This document shows positions 22,780-34,662 of a DNA stretch of 64,000 nt, piece by piece. The notes beneath the pieces are model-generated. The model was given only the letters and a program-made list of their open reading frames with translations. It was not told the DNA's origin and made no database searches. How positions within the stretch are numbered: the stretch's first letter is position 1; each line of letters begins with the position of its first letter. The stretch is from Gnetum montanum (lineage: Eukaryota; Streptophyta; Gnetopsida; Gnetales; Gnetaceae), in contig MNCI01016011.1 in NCBI GenBank assembly GCA_015680685.1, positions 68,923-132,922 of the forward strand. The letters run 5' to 3'. A program made the position numbers and the translations under genes.

Positions 22780-25584
22780 CACAACACAAAGAATGTTCTA
22801 CATCTACAAAAATGGGTGGAACTCATGTAGTTCCAGGTGGCGGTGGCTCCTCCATAGGTGCTTTCCCATTGTCTTGTGCTCCAGGTCTTGAGGCTTGATG
22901 GTGTTGAAGTATGGCTTGAAGTTTCTCCTCTTCGATCTAGGGATCTTGTGTCGTCCATGCTAATGTTTCGATGTTTGATGGAGTTAGCACCTCCCATGGG
23001 TAGGGTAGTTGTAGAAACATTTGATTAGCCTTGACATACCAAGCTGCAAATACCCATTGTTCCTCCTCATAGGCTCTGGCTTTGTCTCTGTACTCTTGAA
23101 AATCTGTAAGCCGTCGAGCCAAATCTGTTGCGACATCTTTATGGCCTTGGTAGCTTGCCTTCACCACCTCAAGTTCAGAATTTGCGATCTCTAGTTTTTG
23201 CAGTAACTTCTTGCGTTTCGCAAATTCTGTTTCATATTTGCTATAGGTGGAAACTACCTATTGTTCAAGCTCTATCCTCGGGCGCCCTACTGTTAACATG
23301 GCAAAGTTGGCATCTCGCAGGTTTGCCAACTCCATGTATTCTATCATATCCTTAATCTACAGGTCCCGGTTCTTAACTTCCACCTAGTGGGCAAACACAT
23401 ATGTGTCCAATATGGCCCACTAGTCAGTGTGTTGAGCACTAATAGCATTGATGTGGGCCTTGGCCATATGGATCTCCTTCTCAAGGATCTATTTGTACTT
23501 CCCCACCTAGTCTTAGAAGTGCTCCTTTAGCAGTTCATGCTATTTAGCCTCATTTTTGCACGTGCTTATTTTGATAGCTATCTTTTGACGGATTGCACAT
23601 ACCTTCTTCATTGAGAGGGTTCGATTCTCCCTAGCTAAACAGCTCATGTCTTGGTTGACCCAAATGAACTATTCTTGCAATCGATGGAAATGTTCTTTGA
23701 GAACATTCTTTTGCTTCTTCACAGAGGTCAACCGAAGGTTGTCAGCGACAAGCTACTTATTCTCCTCTTGTAAGGCTTTAAGTACCTTGATATGCACATG
23801 AGTTTATGCCTATGTTGCAGAGGCATCCCAAACAGCCTTCTCTTTTTCCTCGGCCATGATCTTATTCTCTGGTAGTAGCTTGGTTAGTTGCTCAGTTTTA
23901 AAACTGTCCAGCTGGTCTGCAGGAACAAATTTCAAAGGGTCCCGCTGCACTGCTTGTAGGGCCACGAGCTATTCTTGTAATTTCTGCACCTCTACTTCAG
24001 CATACTCGACCCTCGCTTCTGTTAAGACCAGCTTCCCCTTAGTGGAAATGAGGTCTGATTGAATTGTTGTAACATCTAGAGGGATGTCAAACAGGGACGT
24101 CATTACTTATCCTGTTTGTAGCAATCGATCAAGCGCATCCTCATGTTCCGTAGGAGTCATTGAGGTTCTGGCCAAAGTTTGAGCATTCCATGCTCCTGTG
24201 AGATCTATCAGTGGTACAACAGGTATATTGAATGATTCTTTAATGTGGTCCACAATCACTTCTGTAGCTTCCATTGCATCCTGGTGTTGCATGACCACCA
24301 CTGTGGCCCCTTGCACATGGAAAGATGCAGCGTTTCTCGAGATCTATTGTGACCAAATACTTTCCCCTCCTCCTGTATGAATAGACACTTCACCCCTTTG
24401 CGATCCAAAAAAACTATGGGTTGTATGGCATTGTCAATGATGTAGAAGAGATTTGCATCATCATGACTTCTCCAACTGACTATTTCAGCGATGGCCCTGA
24501 GATGGCTCATTGACGGTTTGTAATCTTGCAGTGATGGTGGTTGATCCTAACCTATGCTAGGCCCTGCTTCTTATTGTTGGCTAGGTCCTGTACTTGGAAA
24601 TTGGCTAGGTTCTACAAGTTGAGTTGCAATTGGTTCAGCCGTTTGTTCTTCTTCTTGTTCTACTCCCAGTGTCTCACCAGTGATTTTCCTTGTGGCTGGT
24701 GGCTTTAACAATTCAGCATATGAAACATTTTGGGCTTTTTAGAGGACATCATTGGTGTACCCCCAAATACTAGCATGTCGACATAGCTGCCTGATAAGGT
24801 AAGGGAATGGCAACGCCATCTTCCCTATCTTCCGTTCCTCGAACCACCTCAGGATCTCCGTTAAGTATAGATGAGGTAGGTTAGCATTAACCTTTCCCAT
24901 TAGCACTGCACAACCTCTAGTTACATATGTTGAGATTCTTTTTAAGCCCTTCATGGGGAAGAGGTGATACATTTCAATTTTAAAATAGATCCTTTCTTCC
25001 ATCGTCAACTCTTCAAATGTCTTATCCCTGCCATATGCCATTTCCAACCAAACTCGTCGCACATCGAGGTCTGAACTGGTAGATAATTGAGCAACCTGGG
25101 GCCCTGTATTCGGAATGTTTAACACTTCTGAAATGCCTTGCGTAGTCACACCACAAATGTTAACGGTGGTGCCTTGTTCTTGGTTGTGCCAGAATTGGTA
25201 CGTCTCCCCTAGGTACCAGGCACTGCTTTTAGAAAGGACAGGCCATAAGGGAGACCCTTTGAGGTGATACCTAATATCCTCAATTGCAAACTTTGCAAAA
25301 GATTCAAAATTTAATTCCAAAATCACCGTAGTGAATGTGGAACTTTCATGGATACCCTGAATGCAATCCTAGGGCAACGTGAGATGTTGTCCCTGTTCAG
25401 GCATTGCAGCAACTCCCCCTTCTACTTGCCCGGACTATATGATAGGAGGGTCTTCTTGATGAATGTTGAATGATTGTTCCTCCTGTTCTACATGTTGTCC
25501 AGCAGGGACTTGTTCTTTGCCTCTCCTAGGTCATTTACTTCCACCTTGAGTGGGACCTTCCTTTTTTCCACATTTCGAGGCCAT
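22780..25584 (-). pseudogene. Long ORF: globular N-terminal domain plus coiled coil
   Basis: The probable start is the ATG at 25582-25584 (MASKCGKKEG). After a polar leader, 25326-24739 is an open segment containing YHLKGSPLWPVLSKSSAWYL, TVNICGVTTQGISEVLNIPN and EERIYFKIEMYHLFPMKG. This resembles the putative plant transposon-protein domain (PF20167-like), by pattern only. From about 24300 a frameshift leads into a long heptad-rich region to about 23100, rich in E, K, L and Q, and then the C-terminal block FLQLPYPWEVLTPSNIETLAW. Roughly 930 codons in all. Of about ten in-frame stops, most are TAG at Glu/Gln-rich positions. The element carries nothing else, so this protein was presumably its product. 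The function is unknown. Confidence 0.65.
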
Positions 25585-25681
25585 CTGCAATCACATGGGG
25601 TTAAGTGTTAGTAAAGTTGTTTCTAAAGCTAAGTTATACCTTACTGCTTGCCTTAATTAATTAATTTATTTTATCTTCGTG

Positions 25682-26477
25682 TGATGAGTGGCGAGGTACC
25701 CCTACACTCAACCATATGAATATGAGCGTTACACACATGATCTGGTTGAACTCTGTAGATAGACTAGTTGTGGTATCAAGACAGTTAGCCTTAGGTCGTA
25801 GTTCGCTGTCTTCCCACCTGGACTAGTATTAACTTTGTCACGTATGGTTTAATCTAGAGTGCGGTGTATGATGTGTTTCTAACCTAATGCTACTCTTGAA
25901 GGCAATGGAAGGTAATATTATCTAAGCTAAGAGAGAAAGGATGAGAGAGAATCTAGCTATCCTAAGTGCGATGAGCATCCGTTCCTTGATTATCCGTACA
26001 CATCTTGGACTTCGTGCATGACTACCACTGGGATTACTAAACACAGATCGTAGGTATGCTACTGGGTTACCAAGTAGTCACACTTAAATGCTTGTAATCA
26101 AGTGGTACTCATTCCGCGTTTAACAAGACTTTAGGGTGAAGAGATATTAACTAAGAAAGTAGTAAATAACAATTAATGAAATAATTAAGCTAAGTAAATG
26201 TTGCAATGATGAAGTAATCTCGATCTTTATTTCTGGTCATGTGCATGTCCAAGCACGTCACACTCGAATAAAGGTTCTATACAATTACAATCACCACACT
26301 GCGGGCATACATTGAGAGGAAAAAGGGTTGAGAGAAAGAAATTAAACACTTAAACTAAGAACTAACTTACTGATTGACTAACTGCCTATTGAAACTTTTT
26401 GCCTCTTATTTATAAATGAGGAGACAGGCTGCGATATTGTGTACATGATATCGCGGCCAGCAAAATGCGACTCATCA
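25682..26477 (-). repeat. 5' LTR of the nested element
   Basis: It starts TGATGAGTGGCGAGG, ends GCGACTCATCA and is followed by the GTAGG duplication. The minus strand has a TATA box at about 26399-26413 and a short GATATC cluster beyond it. Confidence 0.9.
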
Positions 26478-26482
26478 GTAGG
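26478..26482. other. Target-site duplication GTAGG (right)
   Basis: Exact match to 21824-21828. Confidence 0.92.
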
Positions 26483-27065
26483 TCACATGGATAGGGATAA
26501 AACATTGGAACTTTTGGGTAGGCACTATTTTAGCCTAGTATGGTAACTTAAGTTTCAAAATTTATGAAGAAGTGCTTGACTTGTCAAAAGTTTAAAGAAG
26601 GTAAAGAAGTGGATAGACATTGTATGCCTTTGCTAATTCCCAAGGGTCCATGGAAAAGTATGTTTATGGATTTTATGAGTGGTATTCCAAAAACCAAAAA
26701 TGGGAACAATGTACTTTTTATTATTGTTGATAGGTTTTCCAAGATGGCACACTTCATTTCATGAAGGAATGCAAGTAATGCTTCTCATGTTGCAAATTTA
26801 TTTTTCCAACGTGCTGTGAAGTTACATGAAATTTCTTCAAATATTATTAGTCACAAAGACTCCAAATTCACAAGTCACTTTTATAGTGCATATCATCCAT
26901 AATTTAATGGATAAATGAAGTGAATAAATTCTTGCTAAACATATTGCGATGTTTGCATGATGGACAACCAAACAGGTGAAAAAATTTCTTATGTCATGCT
27001 GAGTTTTCAGATAATAATGCTTTTCATGCGGTTATTAACAAAAGCTCATTTGGATTTTATCCAAA

Positions 27066-27608
27066 GATGGTGGACACTTTGAAAAGCTTTGATGGTAAAG
27101 TTATCATAGGATTCCATGTATGCCTTGTGTCCTCTTTACTTCCGGTCCATGTTTACATGTTATCCGTAGATGAGACGTGTAAAGCACTGATGTCAATTTC
27201 CCATGTTTCACACACAATTACGTACATAGTCAAAAATAACTTGTACACGCAGTTCGTCTGAACTGTTTTCTGTGTATTTTTTTCTATGGTCATCCTTATG
27301 CAATGGATTCAGTGGTGGAGGATATATCCTTATCCTTATGCAATGGATTCAGTGGTGGAGGATATTTTTGTGAACACTGCCTGCAAGTAGAAATCGGTGT
27401 ATTGGCTCTTGTTCCAAAATGTCAAATTTCATGCAGTGCAAATGATTATCAGTACAAGCACACAAGCAAATTTCTACTCAACTACGGCATTCACTGTTCA
27501 AGAAAAGAAAGACTGCTACGCAGGGACGCGTCTCCGTGGAAGATTGAAGTTCCATTATTCAAACGGAAAACTCAAAGAGTATTAAGTTACTCCTTAGCAG
27601 CAGTACCC
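27066..27608 (+). other. Upstream region of the P450 gene, with 40-bp tandem duplication
   Basis: Bases 27293-27324 (TCCTTATGCAATGG...) recur at 27333-27364, a 40-bp offset. No convincing TATA box or other promoter element was found. An in-frame ATG at 27303 would add 102 residues before the P450's own start, but that stretch has no targeting or membrane features and starts in the duplicated block, so it is more likely 5' leader or promoter. Confidence 0.55.
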
Positions 27609-29529
27609 ATGGCCATAATTGAGCAAGTTTCAATTTGGCTGTTCGTAGTGACAGTGGTGGTAATTGCCTTGGTATGGAAATGGGCAGCCCCAAGGTACTC
27701 TGGCAAGTTGCCACCGGGACCGCCGGGGATACCGGTGCTCGGCAACCTGCCCTTCCTTGCCGCTGCAGCCCGAAGCAAAGGAGGCCGGCAGAGAGCCCTG
27801 GCAGAGCTGGCCTTAACCTACGGAGACATCATGCACTTGCAACTTGGAAGAGTGTCAGCCGTGGTGGTCTCCTCGGTAGAGGTGGCACAGCTCTTCTTCA
27901 AGAAGCATGATGCCGCCTTCTCAAGCCGCCTTCCCATGGCCGCGGCTGATATTTTGTTCTACGGCAGCCATGACGTTGGCTTTGCCCCCTATGGAGAGTC
28001 CTGGAGGCAGAGCAAGAAACTGTGCATTGTGCACCTGCTCAGTACTCGCAAGGTAGGTTCAAGCTCCTTTAAAGTCTCTTAGCTAAGATAGTCACTCATT
28101 CAAAATGATAGATGTTGAGTTTTTACTCACCTAATCACAGCTATCATAGAACCAGTTTCATACTTGTTTTTTAGAGTACAAAAATATGTATAAAATTGAA
28201 ACAGAAGATCTTTAGAATTTATTGAAACAGAAACTTTATTATATCTGAAGATCTTTGAAATAAATAAAGCATCATGATGATGATACTAAAATACCTGTAT
28301 TTTTTTTGTCAGGTAGAGTCCTACAAAGAGATAAGAGAGAGCGAGATGGACGCCATGGTCGAGGACTTGTGGCGCAGCAGCAGCCACGGAGCCATGGCAG
28401 TGGATCTCAGTACGGTGTTCCGGCAGATGCCATTTAATGTTATCTGGCGCGCCCTTGCCGGGGACAAATTTTCAGACTTTAACAAGCCTCTCATGAAGCT
28501 TGTTTCTGAGATTTCAGACTGCATTGCCATGCCTATGATTGGGGATTTCATACCAGCATTAAGCTTGCTAGATTTGCCTGTTAAACGGCGAATGAAGAGG
28601 ATTTTCAGTGCTTATGATGCGTTTCTGCAGGATTTGCTGGACAGACCCACTAAGCAAAGATCGCTCAGTGATGATTGCTTTGTGGGCTATCTCATGAACC
28701 TTGCTAGAGAGGATCCTTCTGTTACTCCCCAGGTCATCAAGGCCTTGATTCTTGTAAGTAAATTGCAAATTATGGTTTGTACCAGAGTGATCATTTTTTT
28801 CGAAGGTTAAAAATGATTTGATAATTACAGTAACTCGTTCCTCTTTTTCGCAAAACTCATTCCTCTTTTTCTCAAGTTTTTGGAGTCTACGGCTTTCCTT
28901 TGTATCTGATGCAGGATATGTTCACTGGAGGCACGGAGACATTAGCATCCACTCTCGAATGGACCACAACGCTATTACTGAAGCACCCTGCATGCATTCA
29001 GAGGCTTCAGCAGGAGCTTGATCACATCGTAGGAATACATCGCCATGTCCAGGAAAGTGATATCCGGCAAATGAAATACCTTCACTGTGTATTGAAGGAA
29101 TCCATGCGACTGTATCCTGTGGTTCCCCTGGGACTGATGCATTTCTCCACCGAAGAAGTCACCGTTCGTGGGTTTACTTTGCCAAAAGGCACCGTGTTGA
29201 TGGTCAATTACTGGGCCCTGCACAGAGACCCTGCTGTGTGGGACAATCCTGAGCAATCTAGGCCAGAAAGATTCATGAACAATGAAAAAACTACTGTGGA
29301 CTTGTCTGGATTGTCTGATTTCACAAGTTTGCCATTTGGGGCTGGCAGGAGAGTTTGTCCGGGCATTCCTATGGCTATCTCCAATCTTTTGCTGGCCCTT
29401 GCAAAGCTGTTCCACACGTTTGAGTGGATGCCGCAGGGGGAGCTTGATATGGAAGAGGCACCAGGGAATATTTTGAGCAGGAAGAATCCTCTCTTGGCTC
29501 TGCCAAAGCTCAGGGTTCACTATGATTGA
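27609..29529 (+). CDS. Cytochrome P450, CYP71 clan (three exons)
   Basis: Exons are 27609-28052, 28313-28753 and 28915-29529. Both introns are GT-AG and phase 0, giving 499 residues, a normal length. The start is the ATG in CCATGGCC followed by an N-terminal membrane anchor (residues ~7-25), then the proline-rich hinge PPGPPGIPVLGNLP. Other signatures: C-helix WRQSKK (W-x3-R normally; here Lys), I-helix GGTET (~residues 299-303), K-helix KESMR, PERF, and the heme loop FGAGRRVCPG with the ligand Cys at ~443. It should be an ER-bound monooxygenase fed by the NADPH-P450 reductase. The A-type family is clear; the exact family is not (the conifer CYP750/CYP736/CYP76 groups are candidates) and the substrate is unknown. 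No stops or frameshifts. It is more GC-rich than the surrounding elements. Confidence 0.93.
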
Positions 29530-29594
29530 GCTTGAACCATGAAATACTAGATGACCCTTCTTTGTTTTGGAGTAGAAATGAAAAGTGAGATAAG

Positions 29595-29600
29595 AATAAA
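29595..29600 (+). terminator. Polyadenylation signal AATAAA
   Basis: AATAAA lies 66 bases after the P450 stop codon, in the usual range. Confidence 0.6.
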
Positions 29601-29954
29601 TTGCATTTTGGTTTCTTAAACCCTTTGTTTGCAACTTGGTGCTTGTTTATACAAGCTTTTTTTTGGTGGAAGAAACAATAGAATGACTGTTTTATGATAT
29701 GGTTAACTTGTAATTTTACTTATAAATTCTCTCTTTTTATTTTAGAAAAAATTATGGATTAAATTAAATGTTTCTTTTAACATGATGTCTTTACAAAGAA
29801 AATATGAAAGAAACTATGAAATGAAGATACATAATGAGATCTTTTCAATGATAAAATTTTTTCAGCAATAATAGTATTAAAACATCAAGCTTGAAGCTTT
29901 CCAATAAAACCATTTTGCTATTTATTTTTTACATATAGATAATGGTAAGCTAAG
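29601..29954. other. 3' flank of the P450 gene
   Basis: AT-rich, with no supported feature up to the LTR that starts at 29955. Confidence 0.5.
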
Positions 29955-30846
29955 TGATGAACCTATTTTGTTTGGCTTCAATATTCGATATATCCAATAT
30001 CGGAGCCCTAATATCAGATACTGGATATTGAGGCCCAAGAAGCGATGTCAAATATCTGATATTACAGGATGTGTGTCAACCTATATATTTAGCTCTTGGG
30101 CACATGGATTGGGAATAAGTTTTGTCATAGCATAGTAGAGCTTTTGCAATTTTTTTCTCCAAAGTTAGAATATTTTCCAAAGTGTCTGTAGTAGGAGTCA
30201 TTGAGTGTATGGATCTTTATTCGAACACTGTTATACTTGAGCACGATAGTGTGTGTGGCAATAAAGATGAGCTTTCTAAGAAATCTTGTAGCACCTTGGC
30301 CAGATTAATTATTTTATTTATGCATTTAATGTTTTATGCAATTTCATTTAATTCTTCCAAGTAATTAAGCTAAAGTAAGCTAAGATAAGTTAGCTAAGTT
30401 AAATAGCAATTACTCAAGCACATAAGTACAACCACTTCGAATATGCACATGATCCTTGGTAATCCCAGCAACGCTTAACATTTGGTAACCTAGCAATGTT
30501 ATATGTGTTTAGGATGTGCATGAAAAGTGAGAGTAGATGTGTATGTTAGGATAGTTAGTTATTAATTAGCAATTAGATTAGTTAAATTGGTTCATAAATT
30601 GAGTTTCAACTTGTTATTAATCATAGAAGAATAAAATATAAAATAATAAAAATCATGTGCCTTAATTGTACTTAACCATACAACTAAGCTCCACAAGTGT
30701 AGTTGAGAAGAAAATGATTATCACGATTAGATTTCATATTCTAGAACCAATGTACTTAAGAACTTAAGGTCTATAGAATTCGACTAGATTGTGCATGTAC
30801 ACTTGTGATTCGTATGGTTAAGCGTAGGGGTACTCACCACTCATCA
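29955..30846 (+). repeat. 5' LTR of element B
   Basis: It starts TGATGAACC and ends ACCACTCATCA, 892 bp, in the opposite orientation to the LTRs at 2333, 21829 and 33584. GATATC-type words (29985-30065) precede a TATATATTTAG box near 30083. Confidence 0.82.
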
Positions 30847-30847
30847 T

Positions 30848-30865
30848 TGGTGCCATTGTCAAGGA
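30848..30865 (+). other. Primer-binding site of element B
   Basis: TGGTGCCATTGTCAAGGA follows the LTR by one base; compare TGGCGCTATTACCAGGGA in element A. Confidence 0.65.
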
Positions 30866-30976
30866 TGATGCTAGTTATCTAAATTAGTTATATTATACAT
30901 GATCGCTATAAATGCATCAACAATTTATCTTCTAGAAAATATTAATATTTTATTTTAAGTCACACACATTAAAACC

Positions 30977-33583
30977 ATGTCTTCTTCACATAGAACCAAT
31001 AACACATCATATGATGAGAACATTCATTTGAGAACTAATAAGATCTACATTGAAGAGAATTGGGGTGAACAACCTCAACTAGGGATTTCATATGCTCATT
31101 TTCATCCTTACTACACTTAAGGACTAGATTCACCTAATGTAGGTAATTCTAGAGGAGATGAAGTAAGTCCTAGATCAAGGAGGGCCTCAAGGCCTAGGAC
31201 CTCCTCTAAACCTAAACAAGATAAATCAAGGAACCATGGGGAGAACTATAGGAGCCATGGCGATTCTCCAGGACCTCATCTTCCTCTTCTTCTTCAATGT
31301 CTAGTTCTAATGAAGATGAACATAGGTATAAAGATAGAACTCCACTATGGGGTCAAGATAAAGATAGAAATTAAACCCAAGGGCACAATCAAAGGCATCA
31401 AAATGAGCATAGACAAGATCATCACAATTAGACAAATAGAAATATAGATTACTACCATGATGTGTCTAGTACAGATGAACCCTTGTTGGCTACTAGGGGC
31501 CTGACATAGATTAGGGAGGTAGTTCAAATACCCCAAAGGCATCAAAGGGATAGCTACATCAAATGGCTTAACATGAACAAAATTCCTAAATTTAGGGGAA
31601 GCTATAATCCTGATCCACAACATCACTTACAAACCTTCCATGATGCTTGTGCCTTGCAAAATATCAAAAATAAGTGGCAAAAGCTTAAGCTCTTCCCTAG
31701 GACACTAATAGATGAAGCTGAAAGTTGGTATAGCTCATTGGAGCCAAGTTCCATCCACCAGTGGTCCACAATGCTAAAACTTTTTAATCAAAAATACCAA
31801 ACCTATGCTAGAGTGTCCAACCTAATAAAATAAATCCAAGGGTGGAAGCAAGAAAATCATGAACCCTTAGATGTGGCCTTGGATAGATACTATTCGCTAC
31901 TACATAGATGTCCTGACCATGATTTCTCTCAACAAGAGCAACTTTTCCACATCGTAGATGGGCTCCAATCAGAAATGAGAAAGACTCTTAGAGTCCATTC
32001 CCAATGGTGATTGTCAGAGTTAAGAGCCCATCAAATCCAAATGCTAATTGAGTAGGTAGCAAAAGAAAAAGGAGAGTTGAGAAAACATGAAAGTGAAGAA
32101 GAATACAATCAAGATCCTTCCATTTGCAAGAGGGAGGTTTGATTTTGTGACAATGAGAAGGAATCATCACTTGATGAGGTGGTGAATTAAAAAACCTTCT
32201 TGATTCAAAAATTTACCTTTGAAATTTTAGCTAAGGTAGATCAGTTATGGGATTCTATGGATAGTAGATTTCAAGCTATCCTAAAAATTGTTGAAGTGTC
32301 CAAAGAACAAAGTAGTAATCATGATCAAAGGGGTAAGGGAAAGATTGCTGCAATAGAGGAAGTTGTAGAAACTAAATCAAATGATGATGATGGGTGTGAC
32401 ATTTGCCAATGTGAAAATCATAAGGGATGTTGCCCCATCATGTCACACTTATAGGATTCTAGGATGTATGCTCTAAATCCACAATTAGCAAAAAGACAAA
32501 TACCCAAAAAATTACCTTATCCTCAAGGCAATCCCAAGCAATTCCATTAGCAACAACAATATCATCCAAGTGGAACTCCACCACAATTGTACGAGTAGTA
32601 TCAACAGTGGAAACATCCATAGTCATGGGTGCTATGATTGCTAAGGCAACAATACCCTTACAAGCAACTAAATTCATATGGGTATTATGTTAAGCAACCC
32701 CTATCTCCATGTGACTCTTCCAATCACATTTCTCCTTTCTAACATAGCTACTACCCTCTCGAATATTATAGAGCTCATTCTCCATATTCTAGGAGGGATA
32801 CAACATTCTATCCTTATCCTCCTCCTATTCCTATAGCTATTCCTCCACCCTCAAAATAGCTACCACCTACTCCATCTTTGTAGGGTGAACTTCCAGCCTA
32901 GCTGCAACAATGCAATGCTACCGAGATTGTTAATCTATAATTGGTTCATCGATGGAGTCATTCGGAACCTCATGCTCATAAAAGACCATTCTTCCAACCC
33001 AACAGGCCTACTAAGCCTTCATAAACTTAGGTGGTTGGTCATCCTACTCCTATCTCATCCTCTACAAACCATTCCATCAGGTCCTCTTCAAAACAAATAC
33101 CACCCTAAATCCATATTATTATGCTTACTCACGCAATATTTGATTGGATCTAGGATGGAAACCTTTCCAAGAAATTAGCTAATCCTAGGAGTCCTCTTAT
33201 CTATTTATAGATTGTTGGGAATGAACAACATAAAGATTTTCTTTATTTAGGTTCCAGTGTTAACTTGATTTCTCATCAGATGTATACTACCTAGAACCTA
33301 CCACCTCTCAAGAAAAGCAATATCTAATTAGAATTGGTAGATTAGTCCATTACTATATCTTTGGGGCTAGTAGAAGACATTGTGATCACTGTTTATGGGT
33401 GGTCTTATCCTACCAATTTCCTAATAATCAAGGTTGAGAATTGTAACGGGGACTTTCCAATCATTATGGGAAGGGCATGGCTAAGAATTATTGATACAAG
33501 AATGGGCATTAGAGATCTTTCCCTGGAAATATCTAAGGAAAATGCATTAAAAAAATTGAGAAGAAGTGGGTTCCATGCATTAT
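30977..33583 (+). pseudogene. gag-protease polyprotein of element B (broken)
   Basis: ATG at 30977 (MSSSHRTNN). The gag core at 31573-31833 has MNKIPKFRGSYNPDPQHHLQ, KLKLFPRTLIDEAESWY and IHQWSTMLKLFNQKYQ. The block after it keeps LLHRCPDHDFSQQEQLFHIV, the Athila-type segment. The protease near 33240 reads FLYLGSSVNLIS where element A has LLDSG, so the catalytic Asp is lost. The C-terminal protease block IIMGRAWL is at about 33460-33483. More than 15 stops. The frame stops at the LTR inserted at 33584. Confidence 0.78.
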
Positions 33584-34443
33584 TGATGAGAAGTGGTGAG
33601 GTACCACTATGGTCAACCATACAAGTCACAAGCATTCACATACAATATGATCGAATTCTATGGATGGGACTAGTTGTGGTATCTAGATCATTATGATCTA
33701 ACCATAGTTTGCTGTCTTCCCACTTGGACTAGTGGTATTTTTTTCATGTATGGTTTAGTCTAAAGTGAGGCATATGATGTTGTCTAATGTCTACACTACT
33801 CTTGTTGACGATAAAGAGGTAAATTAATTAAACTAATGGATGATGGAAAACCAGATCTAAACTAGCCTATGTGCGATGAGTATCCACTCTTAATCATCTA
33901 TATACATCTTGGACTTTGTGAGACTACTTCTAGGATTGCTACACATATGTCATTGGTACCAAACAATACTCTTCTAGATTACCAACTATCTACACTTAAA
34001 TGCTCCTAATTAAGGCATACACATTCTACTTAATAACAGAAATAGTAAATAGCAATAAATGAAAGCACCTAAAGAAAATAGTAAATAATTAACAACTCAA
34101 AGCAATAATAGTCTAAGTGGATGTTGCAATGATGGGTGTAATCTTGATCTTTATTGCTAGTCATGTAACATGTTCAAGTATGTTACACTTGAACAAAGGT
34201 GTCATACGATTACAAACATCACACTACGGGCATGCACTGGGGATATTAAAACTTTAAGAAATACTACCAAAAATTGGAAGCTAAGATTATCTTCTACTGC
34301 TATTGCTCATCCTCTCGCAATTGGATGCCCAAGTGCTATATTTATAGGCCAACAAAAAGGAGACAACATTGGATATCTGACGTCACTTCTTGGCTCTGAC
34401 ATTGAGTATCTAACATTGGGGCCTAACAAATGATGACTCATCA
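33584..34443 (-). repeat. 3' LTR of a second coiled-coil element
   Basis: It starts TGATGAGAAGTGGTG and ends ATGACTCATCA, 860 bp, and aligns with 21829-22641. The five bases before it are ATTAT, but the matching duplication is not in the window. Confidence 0.82.
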
Positions 34444-34662
34444 TACCCCCATAACTAAATGAAAACTTGTTCTTGAGTTTAAAAAATGAGGAACAAGTTC
34501 CTTACAAAATATGGGGTAGGTATGGGATTATTGATTGACTTAAATAATGAATAAAACAATTGATCCTTTGCATGCAATAGTGGTGTAATACAAAAATGAG
34601 ATACATTATTACAAAATAGAAATAAAAATTGGGGAGATCATGTGGTGCCTGGAGGTGGTGGC

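Larger units (their letters stand above)
21829..26477 (-). mobile_element. Nested non-autonomous LTR element with coiled-coil ORF
   Basis: The 4649-bp element has LTRs at 21829-22641 (813 bp) and 25682-26477 (796 bp), a polypurine tract at 22642 and GTAGG target duplications. Its LTRs belong to the same TGATGA...TCATCA family as the Athila-like elements A and B. The 3.04-kb interior has no gag, protease, RT or integrase, only a long ORF of its own. The bases just inside the 5' LTR (minus strand CACGAAGATAAAAT) do not look like a TGG primer site. It would depend on another element for mobility. LTR differences are mainly transitions, so the insertion is not recent. Confidence 0.88.
17350..27065 (+). 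mobile_element. Chromovirus-like Ty3/gypsy element, interrupted and 3'-truncated
   Basis: The gene order gag, zinc knuckle, protease, RT, RNase H, integrase is visible on the plus strand, with a 4.65-kb element inserted in the integrase zinc finger (21829-26477). The reading frame is consistent on both sides of the insertion once one target duplication is discounted. The integrase loses recognisable sequence after about 27065, and neither a C-terminal domain nor a 3' LTR follows, so the element was truncated on the side facing the P450 gene. Confidence 0.75.
21690..27065 (+). pseudogene. Integrase split by a nested element (chromovirus-like)
   Basis: The zinc-binding domain begins before the insertion and resumes at 26483. 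The two His lie at the insertion point and the C-x-x-C pair is in LTCQKFK near 26577. The core (26600-27065) has MDFMSGIPKTKNG and VDRFSKMAHFIS, the first catalytic Asp region. The second Asp region is seen as SHKDSKFTSHF, and YHP plus a decayed N-G give the third. Stops occur after 26764. No chromodomain or other C-terminal domain follows before the P450 upstream region. Confidence 0.75.
29955..33583 (+). mobile_element. Athila-like element B, 5' half
   Basis: A plus-strand LTR (29955-30846), primer site (30848) and gag-protease (30977-33583) of the same family as element A. It is cut at 33584, inside the sequence after the protease, by an oppositely oriented element. The remainder is not in the window, or lies beyond the second Tat element. 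Confidence 0.8.

Noticed and set aside
27303-27608. In-frame upstream ATG adding 102 residues to the P450.
   Set aside because: The extension has no targeting or family features, begins in a duplicated block, and the normal P450 start with membrane anchor lies at 27609.
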